From: Talinum fruticosum
Lineage: Eukaryota > Streptophyta > Magnoliopsida > Caryophyllales > Talinaceae
Reading direction: 5' to 3'
Length of the DNA: 64,000 bases
Assembly (NCBI GenBank): GCA_021018815.1
Contig: JAITYX010000032.1
Coordinates: 868,001-932,000 of the forward strand
The stretch's first letter is position 1; each line of letters starts with the position of its first letter. A program made the translations under genes and the position numbers. Below the pieces are notes generated by a model. The model was not told the DNA's origin. It did not search any database and worked only from the letters and a program-made list of their open reading frames with translations. Below are positions 30,124 through 40,314 of the stretch, one piece after another.

Positions 30124-33100
30124 TTACAGTTTTGCCTGTCATCAAGTAAGACCAATGTCAACATACCTAAGCAATCAACAAAATGTCTTAAAGCTCTCAA
30201 GCAAGCAAACTAAGCATCACCATACTAGCGTTAAATTGACATTTAGCCATAATGACTTGAAATTGTAGATGATCATTCATGTATTGAAATACACCAATTA
30301 TGTACCCTCTTGATGATGTCGTAAAATATCTTTAATTTTGCAAGAAAAAACATTTGGACTGGTGAATCGAGTTTTCCCTGCCAAGTGCAGGGCAGCAGAG
30401 GAGCCAAAGATGGATAAGCTGAGGTCCACTAACAAGGTAGATGGATCAGTCGGATTAGATTTGATTTGGATCAATTTATTCGAATCACAATAAGCTTTTC
30501 AAACATCCACATTGAAATAGGCAGGGGTTGGGTCAATTTGGGTTCAGGTCATATTTGAGCCTGTAGATGGTTAGTGAGATACTGAGATTAGATATAAGCT
30601 TGAGAGAAAAATGCAACTAATATTGGCGAGGAAGCTTCAGTTCAATTAGCCTCGTTTTGGGTTGGGTTTGGTTGCCTTATTTTGGATGATAGTTAGGTAA
30701 AAGTAAGTTGTGCTAAGTCTCTAAGCACTCATTGGAAACATGGGAATGCCATAAATAAACTGATTGAATTTACCAGGCCAAAGGATGTAAATTTAGACCT
30801 CCAATATTGTATCAATATTTATGTAAAGTGACAAAAATCTTATTACCTGTGAGTAGACGAAGGTCCCAAGGATTGCAATGGCAGCTCCTAGAGCGTTGAT
30901 GGGTTGAACAGGAGTGTGGAAAATGATGATGGAAGAGACAATCACTGATATCCTCTTCATTGTGTTTCCGACGCTGAAAGTTAGGGGAGAGATTTGGTCC
31001 AGAGACATGTATGACACTTGATTATACAGATGGTAGAAGATGCTTTGAGCTGCTACCCACCTACTCACATCGACAGAAACATTTCAATCAGCACATAGCT
31101 ATAGGGAAAATAAAGACTTGCTGAGTTGGTTATAGCTGTGATATTAGTCCAAAGTTAAGCCATGGTTTTCACAGCAATGACTTTATACAGCAGGGAAGCT
31201 CCCTATTTACAAATATTACGATGGCCTTGGCGAGCCACAAATTTTTGCTTTTTTACCCTCTCATTGGGTGTCACTGGAGGCATAACAGCGAATATAGGTA
31301 GGACTTGAACCTCGGTCTCTGGCACCAAATGTCCAAGACTCGCCAGTTGAGTAGCTACCAGGCTCATGAAGTGACAAAATTTTCCTAGTCTAACATTTCG
31401 TCAACCATCAGCCCCAAAATTCCATTTGGTGAAGATCACTATCAAGTTATAATGTTCAGTCTAGGAGCCTAATCACTTATTTGATTTAAAATATGAAAGA
31501 TATTAATGTGCACAATCCAAAATCTCAATAGAACTGGGCTTGATAATAGGACAATTTTCAATCTCTATAAATTTGGATAAATCAAGAGAGACAAATAAGT
31601 ACCTTAAAAGTGAAGAGTGAAGTTAGGCTAAACAAATCATTGAAAGCTAGATTGTGTGCAATTACCATACAAAGTTTGGTCCAATTTGAGAAAGTGCCTT
31701 CTGCCAGCCAGCAGCCCAAACCAGGGGACCCTCAACGGCAATCGCAAAGGGTGTAAGGAGCAAGAGAGACAACATTGAGAGGCAAGCATAGTAGTTCATG
31801 CCACTAACAGACTTTCCGTTCATCCCTTTCTTTGAGAATATGTTTCGGAAAACAAATGCCAAATTTGATATCATAGCTCCCATAAACCCTATCATTCACA
31901 AACCACATCCAAGACCCCAAATTAGCTCAAAATTCAGTTGTCTAATTCACTCCACTGGAAACCATCAAGAAGCGTAGGAAAACTAATTCAAAGAAAAAAC
32001 ATGAACTTTTGGAAGTTAAGATGGTTAAACCCACCGGTCATGTTGAAGTTGAGCTCGGTGACAGCTGCAAGAGCACAGCCACCAATGATTGGAACCAGTG
32101 ACATGTAAACTGGCATAGGGAATGTTTCACCTAACAGAAATCTTGACACTAATACACTGAAAGCTGGTTCACCGCTCTTGATGATATGGGTGAAGGAAAC
32201 TGCCACTTTTGACATACTAACAGTTGCTGCTACATGCCCAATTGTATGAGCCACTGCCACCTACATAAACCGATCACAGATGACTTTAGCACCAACATTC
32301 TAGTACAAGTCAAAATAGTAACAACAACACTCCTTGTAGATCCTATCAATGTGATGATCGGGTGATCAAATTATGCAACCCTACCCTAAAGACCAGCGGA
32401 AGGGCTGAATTTAATAGATCATAATCAACCAACAAAAATACTACTATAAACTAGTAAAAACTTGTACTCGATTATGTGAGCTAAATGATACCAAAGTTGA
32501 TATAAGGCACCTAAATTTGATGCAGATTACAACTTTAACCCAAATCTAGCCCGATCGCTATTGATTGAGTATTCATCACAGGTTTATTAGACAAATTGAC
32601 AACACAGTGAGATTAGAGGAACACGAGCAACCCTTTTGACAAGTTTACCAGGAACTCATCAAAGTTTTAATGTTAATTTTGCATAAAAAGACAGGAAAAT
32701 GTTAAAAATGAAAGCTTACAGGGAGCAAAGTTTTCCAAAACTCCAAGTCAGTCTTAGGGGGATCAGCAACCCGGGTGGCCCATGAAATCAACATCATGAG
32801 AGACCCAGCAGCAAGGGATAGTGTGGAGGTTAGCCATGGGTAAGGGAAAGCATTCAAAACCTTCTTGTTGTAAATGTTAAAAACCACATTCAAAGCCCAC
32901 CATGTTGCAAAATAAATTCCAATTTTAACCCTCTGGGCAGTCTCAGAGTGCACACTAGGAAGCTCAATATTGATGTCGAAAGACTGGGCACGGTTGGCTT
33001 CGTAGGCATTGCACTCAGTCAAAGGCTTTCTGGGTTTCAACAAAGAAGAAATATGCAATTGCTTTGTAACTGAAATGTTGGAGATTTCAAGTTCAGAAGG

Positions 33101-33205
33101 CAACGGGGGAAGAGATCGTTGCTCTGCTTTTGGGATTCCTGGTTTATGGAGAGAGCAAGAGATTAATGAGTGACAGTGAGTTGCTTGACGCAATGTAGCG
33201 AACAT
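30124..33205 (-). CDS. GPT: Glucose-6-phosphate/phosphate translocator, tandem copy B
   Basis: Second plastid GPT antiporter. Exons in transcript order: 33205-32720, 32260-32035, 31888-31666, 31060-30847, 30135-30124, giving 386 residues with an intact frame. The transit peptide begins MFATLRQATHC and is shorter than, and poorly conserved with, that of copy A, while the membrane core is nearly the same (ATWWALNVVFNIYNKKVLNA, SGEPAFSVLVSRFLLGETFP, SNLAFVFRNIFSKKGMNGKS). The 12-base last exon encodes Ala-Lys-Leu-stop against Ala-Lys-Gln-stop in copy A. Exons 2-5 are 226, 223, 214 and 12 bases in both copies, so they arose by tandem duplication. A tRNA-derived SINE sits in intron 3. Both copies look functional, so different expression patterns are plausible (compare GPT1 and GPT2 of Arabidopsis). 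Confidence 0.93.
31225..31372 (-). mobile_element. tRNA-derived SINE in translocator B intron 3
   Basis: The minus strand carries GGTAGCTACTCAACTGGCGA, which resembles a tRNA A-box region, and about 45 bases further GACCGAGGTTCAAGTCC, a good pol III B box. The body continues for about 80 bases. Both boxes in the right spacing, with no tRNA fold completing the acceptor stem, fit a SINE better than a tRNA gene. The 3' end and target-site duplication are not clear. Confidence 0.55.
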
Positions 33206-33378
33206 CTTGTGGGCAACCTTAAATTCAATAGAAAGCCTTCGTTCAAAGGCAAAAACAGAGTTTTGAGTTAAAGATTGAAGCTGAGAAGGTTCAAGAATTG
33301 AACTTGGAGAGGTGAACTTTGCGGGATCTCAAGATGGGGTTTCTTGAAAATGCCCTGAAGAGCATTTAGAAGGAGTGG

Positions 33379-33386
33379 TTTATATA
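33379..33386 (-). promoter_or_regulatory. Putative TATA box of translocator copy B
   Basis: The minus strand reads CTCTATATAAACC about 175 bases upstream of the ATG at 33205, parallel to the box of copy A. Confidence 0.6.
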
Positions 33387-35434
33387 GAGGATTTTCTTGG
33401 GTTTTTAGCTCCGGGAAGTTATGTGGCTCCATATCTCGAGCTTTTACTTCACCTGCAGGCTAAAGAGTGAACTGTTGTATTTCATTTTCTTTTCACCGAA
33501 GAAGAGGGAGAGGGAGAACCCAGAGGGTACTGATTCTATAGACAGAAATAAAGTCGAAATATGATAATATGATCTAAAATAAATATGAAATTGATATGAA
33601 TTATAAATTTTGACCCAAAATAAATACGATATAAGATTGTAAGTTTCCTACATATCGATTTTCACGTAACTCATCAAAAGTAAAATTCATATAAGAATTT
33701 ATTATTGTTATTGTTATATGAATTAATTGTATTGTTTAATATTTCTATCTTGCATTAGCATTTCATATGTAGTTACTAAACTACAGGTTAAATGGCCAAA
33801 TTTCTCAAAGAAAAATGAAAAGAAAAGAGCCCAAATAGCACTGTTAACTCCCTCTGTGTTATTTTAATTTTATAATAATATTTGTTATTTTATAATTTTA
33901 ATTATATGTTAATGACTAATTTATTAATTTTATTCTTATTAATTTTTTTTATTAATTTTTTTCATTTCTAACAAAATCTTAGACAATATCGTCTTTTATA
34001 TAAATTTTATCATAAATGTTATGTTTACTTAATATTCTCTTATAATTAAAAATTAACAAATATTGTGAAATAAAAGATAATAAAATAATAAAGCTAATGA
34101 TAAATGTTGCCTTGAGGATAAGGGGGAAGAGACACGTATGTCGAGAGATGGGTGGCCATCCCAGGTTCAATTCTGGGTGGGTGTGAGAAATTTGTCTGAG
34201 GATAGTAAAGCTTGACATTTCTATCTAGTTAATTTTTGAACTTTTTTTTGAGATAGGGGTTCAAACGGAAGGGTCTACTTATCACTGCAAAAAGAGAAAA
34301 GGGGAAGAGACACGTACGCATTAAATTAGCTCCGACAGATACTAGTAGGCAAAATAATAAGAGCCACTAAGGAGCTTGTTGGTTTTCAATTAAGAAAACT
34401 AATCAATATACTTCTAATATTCCTTTTTATTTAATCGTAGGTTAAGAAAGAGACCTCCGGAATTTGTATAACTTTTTTGGAGAGAAAATTTATCTTGTAA
34501 TCCAAATTAAGAGTTGAAACTAATTGTAGATTGTATATTGCAATCAATTGATAATTTAATCCTCAGTGATCGGAAAATGTAAAATTGTAATGACAAAATT
34601 ACTTTAGGAGCAGGAGATAGTATCACCTACTTGCTACTAAAGAGAATACGTAAAGATTCTTAAGATTAGCTCCGACGAAACTTGGAACGTACCATTAAAA
34701 TAAATTACATAATAGCTTATAAAAAGTACAAAACAAATAATATATTTGAATTGAACCCCCTTAAAAAACAGAATTGGAGCCTATATAAACAGACGGCTCG
34801 AATCAACTATCATATCAACTTCAACAAGTATAAAAAATAATGAAATTACGATTTTCTAAAACACGGGTATCTTAACAAACTTGCATAATTTTCCAACACT
34901 AGGAAATATTAATGACATATGGATCACAATCTTACAATCCTACACTTGTATACACTATAAATACGAAAAGAAAGCAGTATTAATTGATATGCTAGGTAGT
35001 CCATCTTTGACCTAGTTCACCTAAAACCAATTTGCTACAATAATTACAAAAATACCTTGACATAGAAAGAGCCAAATAATTGAAAGAAATTATCGCAGCC
35101 TTTTTTTAACTATAAAAGTAAAAAATAACTATAAAAATTGAGTAACACAATATTAGAATCCGAATTCATGATATTAGCATCCAATAAATTTTAACAATTG
35201 ATGAACAAACTGTAACCTATGAGAAATTTATTTATTTATTTATGCCCAATATATGCATGCATGGAGATATACATGAAATTTGTAAAAATTGAAAGGGCAA
35301 TTCTTGTATACCTCAAGTTTATTTATTTAGTTAATTATGTTACCAGATATTTTTGGGTTGCTGAAAATCTTGGGATTGTTTCTCATCCCTTCACCAGGAC
35401 AATCAAGTTTTGCTGTAAAGATGATAAGTTTCAA

Positions 35435-35518
<84 letters not shown>

Positions 35519-36887
35519 CTGCTTGAGTTATATATATTCGATGATCAATTTTTAAATCCTTATTAATCATCAATCCTCGAAATACTAAATTTAATGTTAT
35601 TAAAATAAAATATATAAAAAAATATTTAGACAATCATTTTTTACTACAAGGATTTTGAGTAAGATATCAATTATAATAATCAAATATAAATATTTACCCT
35701 GAAAAATACAACACCATTATTAATAGATAAAATTTGAACAACAAAGTCCAAATTTTGGTCTGAGTTTTTGTTGTGGTGTGCACGGCAGCTCAGGCACATA
35801 CAGTGCAATAATAATTAGTCAGAAAATAAAAATTAAGAAAACTGAAAAACAAAACAAAACAATTACTATCAGTGAAATAGACGTGGGAATTAGCTGATCA
35901 GAGCTGTGAAGTGTGTGCCCTTCAGTTTTGGGGGACCTCTGCAAAGATTTTTCTTAGAAAATTAAATAATTTTTTTTTATGTATGTATCTTTGTATTTTA
36001 TACAGAACCATATATATTACGTATTTATATATTTTAGTCAAGTCAGATTTTTAAAATATCATGGTTTTTTTTCATTTCTAACAATATCAGGTGAATAAAA
36101 ATTGCCCTGAATATCTAATGATCTCTTGCTTCTTATGTTTCATTATTTTCTTTTTTTAAATAATATTTTCCCCCTTTTTTTCATAAAAAAATTTTTTCCT
36201 TTTGAAATCATATTTGTCTGGCTGATTGTAAAGAATGAATATATCCTTAAAAAAATTCAGAAATCAAATAATTATCTATCTGGATTAAAACTTCTATGAT
36301 AAACACAAATAAATTTATGTATTTTGTCAAGATGTAAATGTCGATATATAGATGGAATTTAAGCCCCATCTCTTGGACAATATGTTATTATTATGTATTT
36401 CTGGAAAGTGTGTACTTTTCATTTTTGTTTTTATTTAACCAATAATGTAATTCTTTTAGGATCGTGAGTATTTAAGGTAAAAATCTTTCCAATAAATATA
36501 ATTTTGAGGATCTAAACTTAAATTATTTTATTAACGGTATGAGACTGCTACTTATCTCAATCTTGAGTACATACTTATGTTCTCCTTACCGTGATATTCT
36601 TGTGCTCTCTTTACCGCGGGCGTGTACTTTTAAGCGTACAACATATTTTGTTGATCTGGGCTGTCCGAATCGTATAGTTGGCCTACATTTAAAAAAGCAG
36701 CTGCCCAAATTCAAAATCCAACTCTCATGGGTCATGGGCAGGGCTCCCAAATATGCCCCATTTTCTCCTAAATATGGGTCATGGGTCATGCGCACAGCTT
36801 CCAAGTTCCAACCAAAGAAGGCAAATTAATGTAAGATTGTGAACTCAGACCTGCAAAAGCAGTCAGTCCATTGAACCTCGAATAGCA
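33387..36887. other. AT-rich intergenic region between translocator B and the first mTERF gene
   Basis: No gene was seen. It contains the long (AT)n tract at 35437-35517 and a segment near 34130-34200 with CCCAGGTTCAATTCTGGG, a possible B box of a decayed SINE. The divergent promoters of the translocator (minus) and the mTERF gene (plus) must lie at its two ends. Confidence 0.5.
35437..35517. repeat. Long (AT)n microsatellite, about 40 units
   Basis: It is uninterrupted for about 81 bases, the longest simple repeat in the window. Open frames reading Tyr-Ile-Tyr-Ile through it are artefacts. Confidence 0.98.
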
Positions 36888-38051
36888 ATGTTCAAACTGT
36901 GCTCCAATGGGGGCATTTTCCAAACCCTTCTCTTTCCCCATTTCAAACGTCTGGTTCTCTATTCAACATCTTCTGCAGCTGCAGTGACCCCTCTCACATC
37001 GAGGAATTCATGGTCAACTCGCTGGGTTTCTCAAGGGAGGAAGCAATCACTGCGTCGAGAAAGGTGAGTACTGTAAGGAACAAAATGACAGCAAAACCTG
37101 ATTTAGTTGTTGAATTCTTGAAACAACGTGGTTTAAGCAATGCCCATATTAAAAAGGTTGTACATTCCATGCCAGATGTGCTATTGTTTAGGGTTGATAG
37201 AACCCTAGAGCCAAAATTTAATGCCTTGCAAGAATTTGGTGTGGTGGGTTCTGATTTGGTTCGTGTTATATCGTCGAATCCTTCGATTCTTAGAAGGGGA
37301 TTAAGTACCCGTATTGCTCCTGCCATAAGTTTTTTGAAATCAATTGTGGGCACTCATGAAAATTTGATCACTGTTTTGAGGAGGTCACACTGGTTTATGT
37401 CTTTTGATGTTGATACAATTTTACGGCCCAATCTGGATTTATTGCGGAGCCACGGGCTCTCCGATGAAAGGATCAAGAAAGTTGTAGTCTTTCATGCCGA
37501 TATTTTGGGGCATGATCCTGAAAAACTTGGAAATATATTGCATAGGGTTGAAGAAGTGTTTCGGATTCCTCGTGATACGTGTGCATATGTGGGGGCAACT
37601 GTTTTGCTAGCTTCCTTGAGTAAGAAAACTTTAGATTCTAAGTTTGAGATATTTAAGAGCTATGGTTGGACTGATTTGGATATCATGACCACGGTGAGGA
37701 CACTTCCAAAGTGTTTTCTGTTGTCAGAGGCGGTAATTCGCAGCCGGTTGGATTTTTCTTGAATGAGTTGGGATGTGAACCAGCTTACATAGCTTCCCGT
37801 CCTTATGTGTTGATATATAGCATGGAGGACAGGGTTGTGCCAAGAAATACCATTTTGCAGGTCTTGACAGAGAAAAACTTGTCAGTCCTCCTGGTATCTT
37901 AACAGCTGTATGCATAAGCGAGCGTCGGTTCTTGGAGCTGTATGTGCTTCCCTACAAGGACGTGCTGCCTGAACTATGTGAAGCCTACATTTGTAGGAAA
38001 AATGGTCGTTCTTCTGCTGAAGCAATTTGCCACGTGAGGGGTTCTACGTGA
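36888..38051 (+). CDS. mTERF family protein, single exon, broken by three one-base gaps
   Basis: Mitochondrial transcription termination factor family; plant members act in mitochondria or plastids in transcription, splicing or ribosome function. The start at 36888 (MFKLCSNGGIFQTLLF) gives a targeting-peptide-like N-terminus ending STSSAAAVTP. The body has repeated mTERF helices, e.g. FLKQRGLSNAHIKKVVHSMP, FGVVGSDLVRVISSNPSILR, HGLSDERIKKVVVFHADILG and YGWTDLDIMTTVRTLPKC, and ends near ICRKNGRSSAEAICHVRGST, about 388 residues in all. It resembles the At5g07900/At1g21150 group, which is typically intronless and clustered. The reading frame changes at the C run 36988-36991, the T run 37753-37757 and the A run 37873-37877. 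At each, one extra base restores a family-like protein. I favour assembly error over a pseudogene, because the conserved sequence continues cleanly on both sides with no stop codon in the corrected frame. Confidence 0.82.
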
Positions 38052-40314
38052 TCAAAGCATCTGCTTATTCATGGGATGTTATAGACAATTGTGAAGATAA
38101 GTTACTAGATGTTGCACTTTTGTTTTGACTCTGGTTGGAAAGAAGCCTTTGTAACTTGTTAAATCTTTAGAGTGATTACAATACATAGATTGTGCTGGCA
38201 ATTTTGATGAGACTAGTGGGTTGGTAACAGCAGCAACTATCACTCACCGGTGGTGGTGTTGCGCATCAGAAGGTTGTGTCGCTGACAGGGTACTAAGTAA
38301 GCATTTTTCTTTGTAGTCTTCCTTTGTTTTCAAATCTAGTGTCTGTTAACTTTTTAGTTTTTCAGCATTAAGCAGGTTTGTATTCACTAAACCTTCAGAT
38401 GAGATGATTTTGTGTTAGAGTAGCCTTGGTTTTCAGAATGTGAATATGTTTTAGTTCCCCTAGATACTTGGATGCAAGTGTTTTTCTCACAGAAGATGCT
38501 TTTATATATACATTGAGCTAACTGGATGCATCCTTTCTTCTTTTTGTGACAAGAATAGGCAGCATAGCTATCACCATAAGAAGTCATCATTGTGGAAAGT
38601 TGTGGTTATTGATGTGAGGTTATACATCCAATATTATGGCATAGCTTCTAAGGAAAGCAATAGGTTGAAGAGCAATGAACCGTAAATCTCCAGATTGGGT
38701 TTACACTGTTTTTAACATGCCTTGGATATGTTCTTTTGTATATTGATGGTTAATTTATAATTATATAACTCCTCTAGTCTCAATTATGCAATTGCACTAC
38801 AGATGCTATTAGTTTTCTGTTATATCTAGTTTTTGTAGATGTATTTTCAAAAGCTAAGGGTGACATGAAGCCAAGAATGATGATAAAGCAACAAATCCTT
38901 TGTAACCAACCCCATGCTTTGAGTCTCTCAAGCATCATGACATTACCCAATTTTGGTGTCCTCTTGGCAGGTATTAGGTTGCATATATCCTGATCAACCA
39001 ATATTCTGCTTGCTGGATTTACAAGTAGTTGTTTTCTCCCTCATCTTCATTTGTAGGCGGTCCTAGATGTCCGGTAATGGTTATTTCTCATTCTTGTAAG
39101 GTTGATTTATGATACGGCAGGTGACTTTTGGCTATCCTTTCCATGTTTACTGTGGCCTGATTTCTTTATATGACAAAATTAAACTTTCAATGAACATGTT
39201 ACCATCTCCTTAAAGCAGTTGATTATTGGTTGTTTCTTGAGTTTGTCAGAGTAATTGGATATACTGTTATGGATGAAAGTTATATATATGAGCAACTGAG
39301 GCAGTGGTGACATCCTCTGTGAGCCCCTGTTCTTCCCCCTCCGGCTACAGTTAAGAATGCCCCTTAGCCTGATAAAGTTGGGTATGTGAAAGCATATCCC
39401 AATTCGAGGAAGCTACTCGTGGCAGCAATTTTCCTCCTAAAGTCCTAATTCGCAGATCCTTTATTTTTGCTGCAGAAATTACAGCATAGTCATTGTTCAG
39501 GTCAGGACGTATTTTCCTTCCTTTTGTATTCAGATTGGTCACTTAATTTCTTTAGTTTTTGTTGTATTTCTGTTTTTGTTTGTGTTAGACCCCGTGAAAG
39601 TGGGACCGATACTGGGAGTTGTTGCTGTTGTATCTTTCGTTGTGTTAGTCTGTTTATTTTGGTGATGTGTATTGCATTTAGTATTTTACCAAACAAGACC
39701 TTTCTCTGGCCCAGCTCCTGAATATTTACTGTTTTTGAGGTATTAGATCTCAGTGCCATACCCCAGAACAACAAATTGCTGCTTTGTATGGAACTGTTCA
39801 TGATTTGAGGTAACCAATTATTTTAGTTTGCTTATGATTTCGTCAGTTTCTTACTATGAGTTGCAATTTATAGTACTGAATAGCTGAATAATGAATCATA
39901 TAGGCCAATTAAGCAGACTTGGAATCACCTTTTGGCTGATTTTGGTCAAAATAAGAGTCCATTTAGATCTTTTCTCTAGTTCCCAGAGACGCATGCAACA
40001 CTTCCTATGTTGAGGTGCCTTGAAGGCCAAAACTATTATCTAGTTCATGAACTGAAAGACAATACATGGTCCCCTGCCCTTTTCTCCCCTCTAGTATAGT
40101 ACTTTCATACATTTGATCATAAGAGCTTATATATATGTATAAACACACGCACACACGCGCACAAGTAACACCTAGTATCCCACCAAGTAGCATTGAGGGA
40201 GATCCAAAGCTATGGCGCCTTACCCTTACAAGCATAGATGGTCTTTCCTTGGTTAAGAAGTGTGCAATTCCATTATGTGAACATGTTTCAGTGACGGTAG
40301 ATTGTTTCTGCCCG
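38052..40314. other. Intergenic region downstream of the first mTERF gene
   Basis: No convincing gene. A short segment at 39590-39664 on the plus strand, after an acceptor-like TGTGTTAG, could encode PVKVGPILGVVAVVSFVVLV, a membrane helix, followed by a stop. No partner exon was found. From about 40010 to 40130 the DNA matches the segment at about 52460-52560, so the TrpB-like duplication includes the 3' flank. Confidence 0.4.

Noticed and set aside
35219..35633. Open frames with long Tyr-Ile repeats
   Set aside because: They are read-through of the (AT)n microsatellite.
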